64,000 nt of DNA from the NCBI GenBank assembly GCA_010909725.1, contig JAACMV010000024.1, forward strand, positions 1,488,001-1,552,000, given 5' to 3'. The stretch comes from Picochlorum sp. 'celeri' (lineage: Eukaryota > Chlorophyta > Trebouxiophyceae). Shown one piece after another: positions 9,060 through 18,970 of this stretch (positions within the stretch are counted from its first letter, which is position 1; each line of letters begins with the position of its first letter). Under the pieces are notes generated by a model, which saw nothing but the letters and a program-made list of their open reading frames with translations, had not been told where the DNA came from and did not search any database. A program made the position numbers and the translations under genes.

Positions 9060-10139
9060 ATGTCGGCGTTTGAAGATATGTCTCGGCGCTTTTCTGAGCA
9101 ACAATTGGAAGGTGGGTTCCTGTAATCCATATCGGTGGTATTTGGTGTCGAATGGCTCTAATCTAGTGCATATATTTGTATAGGGAGGAGAAGTAGTAGT
9201 ATCAAAGGGCCACCGTCTGGTGCTGTGCATAATGATGTGGTTGTGAGAGAATTCCATGAAGCTTTGGCTCGGTCCAGCGATATGGCTGTTGCGGTGGCGG
9301 CGATTCATGCGCTTACGACAGTGATTCGAAATAGTACTTCGACGACAATGATGGGTTTGGAGAGGGAGATCAAGGATGGGGCGAGCTCTTTGCAGCGGTA
9401 TAATCCCACGGCGATTTCGCTGCAGACTGGGTGCGAATTGTTCCTTCGATATACGACGCGGACCTCGGCGTTGGAGACAGAATCGTTCGAGGTGGCGAAG
9501 AAGAAGCTGATTGAGCGCGGTAGGAGGTTTGCCGAGACGTCGAAACGGGCGAGGAATATTATTGCTGAGAATGGGGAACGGTTTATTCGTCCAGGGAATA
9601 GAATATTGGTTCATGGGCATTCTAGAGTCGTGCTGGCTATTCTGCGGAGGGCGGCTGCGTCTGGTCAACAATTTAGTGTGGTTGTGACGGAAGGGCGTCC
9701 GGATGAGACTGGGTTCACGATGGCCAAGGTGTTGGCAGATTTGAACATCCCCACGACGGTTGTGCTGGACAGTGCTGTGGGGTATGCCATGGAGCGTATA
9801 GATATGGTGTTGGTGGGTGCCGAAGCGGTGGCCGAGAGTGGCGGTATTGTGAATAAATTAGGGACGTATAGTGTTGCTTTGGTGGCCAAAGCGCATGGGG
9901 TGCCAGTGTATGTTGCAGCGGAATCATATAAATTTGCACGCCTGTTTCCATTGTCTCAGAGTGATTTGCCACTGGAACGGAAGCAATTTAATGTGGGGCC
10001 TTTATTGCCTGCCTCTGTTAAAGTGGATAATCCTTCCAGGGATTACACGCCTCCATCATGTATATCATTATTGTTCACAGATTTGGGGGTGTTGACACCC
10101 GCAGCAGTATCGGATGAGTTGATTCAATTGTATTCTTAA
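9060..10139 (+). CDS. EIF2B1: translation initiation factor eIF2B subunit alpha
   Basis: join(9060..9111, 9184..10139), 335 residues. Exon 1 encodes MSAFEDMSRRFSEQQLE; the 72-nt intron opens GTGGGT and closes TGTATAG in phase 1. The protein follows eIF2B-alpha: N-terminal helices (AVAVAAIHALTTVIRNS), then the Rossmann-like regulatory part with GNRILVHGHSRVVLAIL, VTEGRPDETG, LDSAVGYAMERIDMVLVGAEAV, GGIVNKLGTYSVALVAKAHGVPVYVAAESYKF. The eIF2B decamer exchanges GDP for GTP on eIF2; alpha is the subunit that senses phosphorylated eIF2 and sugar phosphates. It converges on CCT4, 15 bp between stops. Confidence 0.95.
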
Positions 10140-10154
10140 ACACCACGAGTATTA

Positions 10155-11765
10155 TTATCTGGTTGGAACGATATCATCAATTTTGAGAATCATTTTAACA
10201 CATTCTGTGGCAAGTGAGAGAGCGCTTGTGGAAACGAGTAGTGGTTGCACCACGTTTTCCTGCATCATGTCCGATATCGTATTCTTTCTAACATTGATGC
10301 CATGGTAGGTGTTACCCTGTGCATGAAGGTTACGAAGCTCTGTCACCAGTTGGATTGGGTTGAGCCCTGCATTCTCTGCAAGTGTATATGGAATCACCTC
10401 AAGCGCATCAGCATACGCACGAATGCAGTAGGAATCCATCCCTGTCAATGTTTTAGCCCATGCTGTGAGCTGCAGAGACATTTCCATCTCTGGTGCACCT
10501 CCCCCTGCAATCAAGGCCCTCTTCTGCATGAGACACCGAACCACACACAGAGCATCGTGGAGGGATCTCTCTGCTTCTTCCAGCACCAGTTTGTTGCTAC
10601 CTCGGAGCAACACAGATGCTGTATGTCCTGGGTGGGCCACCTCTGTGATTTTCACCACCTTGCCCTTTCCAACATCATGCATCTCCACCAAGCCTGCAGA
10701 CCCTAATTTTTCTGGCTTCATGTGGTCCACATGTGAAATTGGAAGACACCCTAACGACTTTGAGATGAATTCAATTTCTTCTCGTTCTATGTTCTGCACA
10801 ACCATAATCTTGGCCTTGGCCAAGTAGTGCAATGACAGATCAGTCACAGCATCCCTCAGAATGGATTTCTGAATCAGCAACACGTTGCATCCAGACGCTT
10901 TGATTTTCTTCACCATTTTCAGAATATAATTCCTTTCTTCTTTCAGGATACGATCCATGGCTGCGTAATCACCAACCACGACATTATTCTCCAAATCAGT
11001 CTTTGGTGGAGAAACCTGAAATTGGATCAATGCAATCTTTGCATTTTCCACTCGAGTAGGTCCTCCTGCAGCCTTTGACGCTTTTTGATCCAAAACGATC
11101 CCATCAATCATTTCTGAATCATCAATTGTCCCACCAGTCTTGCATACCACCTTGATATTCTTCAGGTCAATCATCTCTGGAGCCTTGACATTGGCAATCT
11201 TCAACAGGCAATCAACAGCCATGGGGGATAATAAATTAGAGTATTGTGAAACAATTTTAGAAGACAACGACGTATTTGCTGCTTTCAATAAAGAGTCCCG
11301 ATCATCTATAGACACTGCTTTGGCAATGGTATTTTCCAGGTAGGACACAGCAAAAGCACACGCCTTGTCAAAAGCATCAGACACGAGCGTCGGATGAATT
11401 CCCTTCTCCAATAATTCCAAACTCTTTTTTAAAAGCGCACCACAGATGATAACAACTGACGTGGTACCATCTCCAGCAACGACATCCTGAGACTTGGACA
11501 GCTCCACAAGCATCTTGGCTGCTGGCTGCTGCACCTTCATCTTGTTCAGAATAGTCGCCCCATCATTTGTAATGATCACCTCCCCACTCGCCTGAGATAC
11601 CATTTTATCCATACCACGAGGACCCAAACTTGTTCTCACAGCGTCAGCTACTGCCTTTGCAGATTCAATGTTCAATATCCTTACATCCTTCTTCTTTGAA
11701 TTGTCCCTCAGAGTCTCCCCTCGAGCAGCCCGAGGGGGTGCAGCCACGGTAGCAGCTTGAGCCAT
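10155..11765 (-). CDS. CCT4: T-complex protein 1 subunit delta (CCT4)
   Basis: 536 residues, intronless, start at ATG 11765. Group II chaperonin signatures are complete: [22 protein letters not shown], the P-loop-like [12 protein letters not shown], and the C-terminal [14 protein letters not shown] with [16 protein letters not shown]. Subunit delta is favoured by the [33 protein letters not shown] opening and the central [17 protein letters not shown] segment. CCT folds actin and tubulin in the cytosol as a double ring of eight different subunits. Length matches the family (about 535-540). Confidence 0.96.
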   Translation of the reverse strand: MAQAATVAAPPRAARGETLRDNSKKKDVRILNIESAKAVADAVRTSLGPRGMDKMVSQASGEVIITNDGATILNKMKVQQPAAKMLVELSKSQDVVAGDGTTSVVIICGALLKKSLELLEKGIHPTLVSDAFDKACAFAVSYLENTIAKAVSIDDRDSLLKAANTSLSSKIVSQYSNLLSPMAVDCLLKIANVKAPEMIDLKNIKVVCKTGGTIDDSEMIDGIVLDQKASKAAGGPTRVENAKIALIQFQVSPPKTDLENNVVVGDYAAMDRILKEERNYILKMVKKIKASGCNVLLIQKSILRDAVTDLSLHYLAKAKIMVVQNIEREEIEFISKSLGCLPISHVDHMKPEKLGSAGLVEMHDVGKGKVVKITEVAHPGHTASVLLRGSNKLVLEEAERSLHDALCVVRCLMQKRALIAGGGAPEMEMSLQLTAWAKTLTGMDSYCIRAYADALEVIPYTLAENAGLNPIQLVTELRNLHAQGNTYHGINVRKNTISDMMQENVVQPLLVSTSALSLATECVKMILKIDDIVPTR

Positions 11766-12269
11766 GTTCACCACACAAGACGTATGCTTTCTCTTGTATT
11801 CTTCCCCGCGATTTCAGAAGAAGAAGAGAACAATGCACTGTAAATCCTACACACAGGAAGGAAGATAATACCAGTGAGACAAGTCCCTCCAACCAATGAA
11901 TGAATACCCACACATGGCGTGGTATATTTCATCAAACACATCTCTATGATAGAGACAGAGAAACACCGAGTCCCGTGAGACCCATCGCCGTTTAAAGACT
12001 TTGAACAAACTCTGTCAACCTATCCCCAACCCCACCATATACACCACTATATCAATAATATATGTTATCTGTGTGTATCTATGTTACAGAGATGTGTTAT
12101 GGCCACCAAAGGAAAGTGCCGATTCACCGAGTCAAGACTGACTGATCGGCTGATGGGTAGAAAGACAGGATACACCTACCTCTGACTACAAATACTTACT
12201 ATTATACATATAATATTGATTAACAATGCTGTAAGGCTCCCTTGTGGGAGGACAAGTTCGTTTTCTCAT
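11766..12269. other. intergenic region, CCT4 promoter / sulfotransferase 3' side
   Basis: A 504-bp AT-rich spacer. It must carry the CCT4 promoter and the 3' end of the sulfotransferase transcript, which runs the same way. I checked for a tRNA or snRNA: around 12,120-12,170 there are CTGA and TGATG-like words, but no convincing snoRNA or tRNA fold. Confidence 0.4.
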
Positions 12270-13616
12270 TTAGTCACTCGTCTTTTCTTTTTTACCACCA
12301 TGGCCATGGAACAGCGACAGAGCTTCATCGTACAAGACACGATCGACATCGGTGTACTTGAGAACATGCGCAGCTTCCTTTGGATTCAATTCATCAAATG
12401 CTTTTGTCAAACCTTGAAAGTCGACCGGTTTTACCTCGACAACTGTTCTACTCTCCCAAACAAACTGCTTGTCCTCTTTCTTCATCAGTTCAGGAATCTC
12501 TCTCAGAGAAAAAAGGTCAATGTACTTTTCAATAAAATCCTCATAATATTCAGAAAATCCAATCTGCATGGCCAGCAAGATGACATATATAGTACGAGTA
12601 CGAAGAAACAATCAATAGGTATACGCACGCACCAATAGGTAATTTGACAGTAATCTGTGCCGAATAATGGATCGACAGGTCTCATCCAGATGATGATCCC
12701 TGCAATACGACACGACTTCCTCTCCCAAGAGCATTTTCGCCATTTGATTCTCCTCAATTATTTCAGGTTTTAGGAAATCAATGACAGAAACGGCATCTCT
12801 CTTGAATCCAATGGCTAACAGGTCTGAAAACTTGACACCACAACAGGCACACTGCTCTTCATACTTGTTCGACCCAAGGACACACACCTTGCCTATTGCC
12901 TTTGAATTTCTATATGCTGATAGGTATCTCTCCTTGGGATCCCGCAGTATGGTGATCACCGCCCCATCGATGCAGCCACGTGGGTCCCCAGAATGACCCA
13001 TTGTCTCATATGTCACATCTGGCCCCAACAGGGGCCCAATATGGAGAGGCATCTCTCCATTCTCAAGTTCTTTCCAGTTAAACAATACCTTGAAAATATT
13101 CTTAAACCCAAAGTTTGTCCCTCCCGTCTTGGGGATGTGATGAAAGCACAGTTTTCTACGGGACATTCCTGCAATAAAGTCACGTCTCTCCCGTGTTGTG
13201 GACTGAGCCATTGCCATATCATACATTGTCGGCATCTGTCTAGGCCAGTCCTTTCCCTCCTTCTCCTCCTTCACGGCAGTAGTATCATAATCATTTGATG
13301 CTCTGTTCTGCTTGCGTTTCCACGCATGTATCTTTTCCAGCACCTCTGGCTTGGACATTGAAGAGCCTGTTCCATCATTCTTGCCCACATCACCCGGCTT
13401 CTTCTCCTGCTCTCTTCCCTTCTTCGTGATAGCATACGTCTTCTCACCTGTCGAAGCCTCATTGTAGTCCTCTTTCGCCCCAATAGGTATGCTACTCGTG
13501 GGCGCCGAAGAAGAAGGAGCCCGTACCAGCCCACGTGTGCGTTGACCGTAAAAGGCAAACACCGCCACCAGGACCACTATAAATATAAGAAATGGAATTA
13601 AGCCAGTTCGCATCAT
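12270..13616 (-). CDS. type II membrane sulfotransferase (Golgi carbohydrate sulfotransferase family)
   Basis: Complement of join(12270..12563, 12633..13616), 425 residues. The N-terminal anchor IPFLIFIVVLVAVFAFYG (residues 7-24) is followed by a charged stem rich in Lys, Glu and Ser. The PAPS-binding motifs are visible: HHIPKTGGTNFG (5'-phosphosulfate loop, about 160-171) and AVITILRDPKERYLSAYRNS (3'-phosphate loop, about 218-237). The 69-nt intron opens GTGCGT and closes CATGCAG and joins SNYLL to IGFSEYYEDF, the usual (V/I)GxTExxxxS segment. Likely role is sulfation of an algal glycan or lipid in the Golgi; the acceptor is unknown. Confidence 0.85.
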
Positions 13617-13629
13617 TGTATTCAGCTTA

Positions 13630-13883
13630 ATGGCGAAGAAGTACCAGAACTGGACAGAGGAAGGAGTCGACTCCTTCGACCTCGGTCAAAAGTTCTACCA
13701 CGCCACAAGTGGTCGATTGGGGTATCACCCACTGGTTTCTTCCAAAATGGTATTCGATGAATGCCTGGAGAAAGAATGAGAGGCTGCAATAGAGGCATCT
13801 AGGAGGCAAAGATGCACGGCAAGGGGGTCACCTTGTTCGCTGTACGGTCCGAGGTGGAGTGTGACCGGGTAGTGCTTCTTTGA
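13630..13883 (+). CDS. possible tiny two-exon gene, unknown function
   Basis: ATG 13630, only 13 bp from the divergent sulfotransferase start, opens a frame reading MAKKYQNWTEEGVDSFDL and stops at 13779 if unspliced (49 residues). A splice from GTATTC at 13750 to an AG at 13811 (62 nt) would add MHGKGVTLFAVRSEVECDRVVLL and give 63 residues ending at 13883. Codon use and residue mix look protein-like (few Ser/Arg runs), but I recognise no family. Either form may be wrong, and this may be a chance frame. Confidence 0.27.
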
Positions 13884-14469
13884 GAGGGCTTTCGATGGTA
13901 ACGGCGTACTCGATGCTTTGACCGAGCTACAAACCACGACAGGAGACTGTTGACCCAAGGCACCAGATCCTCCTTCTGCCGTGCCCCCATCGATCCATAT
14001 GCAGTATGATTCATGCCCTTGATGAACAAGACACCGCAGCTACCGTGGTCATGGTGATGTGGATGAGACTGGTGGGACGAGCCAATCTTGGCAGGACCAA
14101 TCTCCCAGGACGTGCATTGCAGGAAGCATGACGCTACGCATGAGCAACCGGAATCCAATGTAGCGCCCCTTCCATCCCGAAATAATCACATTGTATATTT
14201 CCAAGTACATATTCGGTACCTTGTATTGTCTGAAAGGAGAGTAGCGTCACGTATTGTTGCTGACAAGTCGGAAACTGTTGGCTCTTGTCACGGAAGACGT
14301 TCCTCATCGGAGTGCGAGTATCATCGTGTAAACGAATACATAATAGTATGGATACAGCCTATCATCCCTTTGAGTGGTGTTGAGGGATGCCCGAGAGCGT
14401 GATACGCAAAGATAGTTTCTCTTTACTGGCGTGGCGGGCTTTGGTATTCGTAGCATACCAATCATAGCC
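13884..14469. other. spacer upstream of PI4-kinase without supported gene
   Basis: 586 bp. Open frames exist on both strands (minus 13799-14158; plus 14088-14402) but their translations are rich in Arg, Ser and His, as expected of non-coding or antisense sequence. It should contain the PI4-kinase promoter. Confidence 0.35.
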
Positions 14470-17400
14470 ATGACATCGAGGATGAATGGACATGAAAAAA
14501 TACATGGGGATGATTCCATGGACCTGAGGGATGATGGTGGTTTGTTGATGCGATTTTTTGAGAGCGAGTTTTTCGATGCGTGGATCGCTGTCAGGTATGT
14601 GCTGCGACGTGCGCTTGTTCTGTTGCGTATTCCTGACGTTTACCTCATTTTCTTTCAGTTACCTTCACAAGGACCTTCCCACTGCAACGAGAGAGTACTT
14701 GTGCCGCAGAATGTACTCGTTGCCAGAGTGTGAAGTTGAGTCGTATGTGTCACAGCTCTGCCAACTGTGTGTCTCAAAGGGAGGCGATCCAGAGGTGGAG
14801 AATTTATTAGTTGATCTCAGTTCGAACTCTCTGAATATTGCGGTGAAGATATATTGGATATTGTTGGCGATTTCTCAGGATAGGCCTGGGGACGAGGGGC
14901 TTGCCAAGTTGCGAGATCGATGTGAACTGGCGGGGTTGGCTGGGCATTGGCAGCTTCCTTTCAAAGATGCAGCGTTGCCTGCTCCTTTGCCGAGACGAAT
15001 GAATAGATTTATGAGGTATTCCCAAAATGGGCAGCCAAGTGTACACAGCTCTGTGGAGTTGCTGGGGGGCTCTCCTGATCCGCTGATGGAGAGGCGGCAT
15101 TCGCTGGAAGCGGGTGGAAGAGACGCGAGTCCTGATGGATTGGGGACAGGATTGTTTTCGTCTGTTTTCGTCGATACTGGTGTGGAAGGGCTGCTGTACG
15201 ACGAACCTGGGCCTCTGATTGATGAGGTGCACGAGAGGCAACAGCAGAGAGTCAGTGTACCAGGCTCTGGAGTATCACAGAGCTCCGATCGATCAAAAAT
15301 GTACGAGAGCATTGACTCGTTAAACTCTGATGGCAGTACTGTGACGTTTGTGAAGTCGAGTCTGACGAGCCCCTCGACATTGGTTGATGTTCCAAGTCCA
15401 CCTAGCTCTCCCAAAAGAAGGGAGACGACGTTTGGGGCCACCCTGGATTTTGTGGAAGCATTATGCTGCGCCTCGAGTTTTCTGACGTCTTTTTCTGAAG
15501 GAGAACGCCAATGGGCTCTGCACAAGTCCCTGAAGAATATCAATGCAGAGATTGACAAGGCAAGTTCTACGGGTGTAGCTATATGGTTTCCAATGAGAAG
15601 AGCAGAACCACAGCGAGTTGTGAGGCTCGCATATAGAGAATCTATGCTTCTAAATTCTAGGGAGAAGGCTCCATTCACGCTCTACGTCGAGGTTCTGAAT
15701 GAGGACATGTCTGTCTTGGAGGCTGAAGGAATCCTCTCACCAGGGACTAGTGTGGCAAAGTCACGCACTGTATCCGGGGATATTAGTTTGGGAGAACTTG
15801 ATAATCTTTCTAAATCACTCGAACACGAGTTATCGGGATATCACATGAAAGCAGCGGCGAGAGAAGCTGCTGCTGCGGGTATAGCATGGATGCCCCAGCA
15901 TCACAGAAAGAATTCATCGCATGATTTTTCAGCATCAAACCTTGCATCAATTGCTCTTGCCGCGGTTAATGGAAGCAGTGCAGCAGAGAATGCATATGAT
16001 CCACCGGTAAATCAAAGTGATTCTCTTCAGTTGACACCATCTGTTACGAGCCAGAAATCTGATGCATCCCTGCTTGCAACAGAATTATCGCTGGCAGATT
16101 TTGTGGATTCTGGAGAGGGAAGTCCTGTCAGTCACGTTTCTAAACAGAGTTATGGTGATGAAGAAGCTGGAAAGCAAAAGTCAGTACAGTTGCCGAGACC
16201 ACCTGTGCAAGGTGGAGGTACTTGGTTGGGAGGGCTGTCAGATACCTGTAATGGCAGGACGGCTGTTCCTGGACAGAAAACTATATCTTCTCCGAGAATC
16301 AAAGCGACTATTGACGAGATCAGAGGGGAGTCATCCCTCGTAGCTCTCTCCATAGTTGTGAATCCAAGGCAGACTGTATCATCAAATGGCTCAAAATGCA
16401 CCAACTCTGGCCTCCTCTGCAAAGTTGGGATTTGCCAGTGCCCAAAGGTGAATGAAACGAAACAAAGTGACAAGGCTGTGCAAGTAAGTATAAAACTCCG
16501 GCAAGGACTAGATTTGACAGTCAAACCTCAAAAAAATAGGCACAGGAGGATGCCATCAAGGGAGGCCTTGTTGCAAGTTGCAAAGCAGCATAAATTGCCA
16601 CCTCCTGCTCTCCCAGCTACAATTGAATCAAGCGCAGAATATGAGGACATGGACAGAGAGATAGCAAAGTATAAGGAAGAGGCCTGCGAAGTATATGGAG
16701 AAAAATGGGAGGATAGGAGGGATAGAATACGCAAAAAATCTCCTCATGGGAATAGGCCTGGATGGGACCTCAGATCCGTGATTGTCAAGTCCGGGGACGA
16801 CTGCAGGCAAGAGCTTTTGTCGATGCAACTAATAAGGACGTTTCACTCGATTTTCCTTGAGGCAGATCTACCTCTGTGGTTGCGGCCATACGAGGTGTTG
16901 GTGACATCAAATCTTACAGCTCTGATTGAGATGATCCCCAATGCTCCCTCAATTCATCACGTCAAATCATCTTTTAGCAATCAGAGGATGTCATTGAGGG
17001 ATCATTTTGTGGCCAAATTTGGATCGAACACCCGAGAGTTTGAGCAAGCTCAGAATAATTTTGTTGAATCCATGGCAGCGTATTCTTTGGTCTGCCACCT
17101 TCTTCAGATACGGGATCGACACAACGGAAATCTATTACTAGATGACTCAGGACATATTATTCATATCGATTTTGGATTCATGCTGTCAAACTCCCCGGGT
17201 GGGGTGAATTTTGAGTCAGCGCCATTCAAACTAACGCGGGAGCTGCTGGAAATCATGGACTCTGATAGTGAAGGCAAATCCAGCAAAGCGTTTGATTACT
17301 TTAAAATACTAATGATTCAAGGCTTTATCGCAATTCGAAAACATTCAGATCGGCTGCTTGAACTTGTGAGCATGATGAGTGACAGTGGATGCCCTTGTTT

Positions 17401-17566
17401 CAAAAACAAAGTACTAGCAGTTGAAGGCCTCAGGAAGCGGCTGGCCCCTGGCCTCTCTGAAGAAGCACTCGTCAAGCATGTACTTAACTTAATAGGTGAC
17501 TCTCTTGACGCATGGAGAACGAGACAATATGACTATTACCAAAGAGTATTGAATGGAATAATGTAA
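14470..17566 (+). CDS. PI4KB: type III phosphatidylinositol 4-kinase, beta class
   Basis: join(14470..14594, 14659..17566), 1010 residues. The 64-nt intron (GTATGT...CTTTCAG) joins FFDAWIAV to SYLHKDLPTATREYLCRRMY, the lipid-kinase-unique helical domain (about 30-130). A long Ser-rich, low-complexity middle (about 150-700) follows. The kinase domain occupies about 740-1010: LWLRPYEVLVTS, the catalytic loop IRDRHNGNLLL, the metal motif HIIHIDFGFML, the PI4K signature NFESAPFKLTRELLEIM and the end LDAWRTRQYDYYQRVLNGIM. It makes PI4P at Golgi and trans-Golgi membranes. ATG 14470 is the first in frame. A TGTAA word overlaps the stop codon. Confidence 0.93.
17562..17566 (+). terminator. TGTAA motif overlapping the PI4-kinase stop codon
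   Basis: The stop TAA is the end of TGTAA; the convergent neighbour's stop is 6 bp further. Whether it acts as the poly(A) signal is inference. Confidence 0.25.
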
Positions 17567-17572
17567 CAAAGA

Positions 17573-18613
17573 TCATTCATCAGCATCTGTGGACATCACT
17601 GACAGTCCCACTTTATCGGCAACGTCTGGGTAGTTGGCAACCAAGGCCGCCGCTACAATGGATGCACTTATATTTGCTATCAAAGGCACGGGATCATCCG
17701 TCCTAGACACCACGGGCCCCAGGCCAAAGTTGATTGACAATGTCCCCCAGAGCGGGGAAAAGAGCAGAGCCCAGACCCATGACCTCCGCACAAATCCCTG
17801 AGGCTTGATCCTCAGCGTTGCTCCACAGATAAAGCCACCAACAATCGATGTGCCTAGTGTGAATATATACTGATTATATGGCAGTCCAGGTGGCACAGCA
17901 CAGCCCCCTTTACGAAGACAGACATCCAGAGCATCGAGTGCCTCTTCTACAGCTCTTGCCTCGCCATTTTCTCTCACATAAAACAGATTGCCATAACGAC
18001 TCTGAAGCTCTGTAAAGAAGGGTCTAGACAATATTTTCTGGATCTCTGGTCCGAAATTGAACACCAAAATATTTGGTGAGCTGGGGTCCACAAACACCAC
18101 AATCGTTCTCTCATCAGTCTGCCACCCTTTTCGGATTTCCTCAATAGACGGAGAGTCCGAGGGACCATACCTACTCAAGACTCGTACTTTATACCCCGTG
18201 TCTCTCTCCAAACTCCGCAATTGCTCTTGTTTAGATTCAATCACACCTTTGGGGAGCACTTGTGCTGCATCTGCAATTGGGACCCGCGAGTCTATTTCAA
18301 TCGCCTGAGCGTCCATATCCATCCCAGGTACAGGATTCATCGTCAAAGCAGCGAAAGCGGCAAGGCTACACAGTGATGCCTTGAGTTTGTCCAGGCTTGT
18401 TTTCCTCTGTGGTGCCCAAGTGGTACACGTATCCGAGTCTTTACCCTTATTTATGCCAGAAAAAGCACTCGCCAGGACCTTCATATGACATCTACTGCCC
18501 GTCAAAATAGATTTGTTCCTACTAATCGCACTCATGCGAACATTCGAAAGGAAACCGACACGCAGTGTTGGCCTGGACAACACTTTTTGAGTCACAGCTC
18601 CTGATAACTCCAT
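17573..18613 (-). CDS. thylakoid-lumen TPM-domain protein (TLP15-type), plastid targeted
   Basis: 346 residues, intronless, ATG 18613. Residues 1-70 are basic and Ser-rich, like a plastid transit peptide, and LCSLAAFAALTMNPVPGMDMDAQA (about 82-105) resembles a lumen-transfer segment ending in an AQA cleavage site. The TPM domain runs about 105-235: LPKGVIESKQEQLRSLERDTGYKVRVLSRYGPSD, RKGWQTDERTIVVFVDPSSPNILVFNFG, and the ALDVCLRKGGCAVPPGLP end. Two or three membrane segments follow (YIFTLGTSIVGGFICGATL, SWVWALLFSPLWGTLSINFGLG, ANISASIVAAALVANY). TPM proteins of this kind assist photosystem repair or assembly. It converges on the PI4-kinase, 6 bp between stops. Confidence 0.84.
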   Translation of the reverse strand: MELSGAVTQKVLSRPTLRVGFLSNVRMSAISRNKSILTGSRCHMKVLASAFSGINKGKDSDTCTTWAPQRKTSLDKLKASLCSLAAFAALTMNPVPGMDMDAQAIEIDSRVPIADAAQVLPKGVIESKQEQLRSLERDTGYKVRVLSRYGPSDSPSIEEIRKGWQTDERTIVVFVDPSSPNILVFNFGPEIQKILSRPFFTELQSRYGNLFYVRENGEARAVEEALDALDVCLRKGGCAVPPGLPYNQYIFTLGTSIVGGFICGATLRIKPQGFVRRSWVWALLFSPLWGTLSINFGLGPVVSRTDDPVPLIANISASIVAAALVANYPDVADKVGLSVMSTDADE

Positions 18614-18970
18614 CTTTATCGATATCAGGGCACCTATTTACGACCAAAAATAAACTAATAATGCCTATAAAAGAATAGAATACGGATGGTGAGGGGTTTT
18701 GTAATAAATGATGAATATCGACATGAACCTTTCGTATTTTTTATATTTCATTCACGGAACTTTTCTGACCGAAACCGTTCGTCCCATTTTGTTCTCCTGA
18801 ATGGTATAGGACAATGAATTCAATACTATATTAATTCATTATGGGGTATAAAGGTGCAGACGTGTACAGAAGTACAGTCTATACGCGGGTGTCTGCTCAA
18901 TGAGGAATTAATACCGTTTAGATTGGCAAAAAGACGATACAGAGGATTTGATAGAAAGACAAGGACCATT
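18614..18970. other. divergent promoter region, TPM protein / polymerase theta
   Basis: A 357-bp AT-rich spacer with no ATG-initiated gene. A frame upstream of the polymerase theta start is open back to about 18854 but has no ATG before 18971. Confidence 0.45.

Noticed and set aside
9051..9671. Minus-strand frame of 206 codons antisense to eIF2B-alpha
   Set aside because: Composition is rich in Arg, His, Pro and Ser; the sense strand encodes a clear eIF2B-alpha.
12100..12200. Possible snoRNA or tRNA in the CCT4 promoter
   Set aside because: CTGA and TGATG-like words are present, but spacing and terminal stem are not convincing.
13799..14158. Minus-strand frame of 119 codons upstream of PI4-kinase
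   Set aside because: It lacks an ATG near its start and is Arg/Ser/His-rich; no domain recognised.
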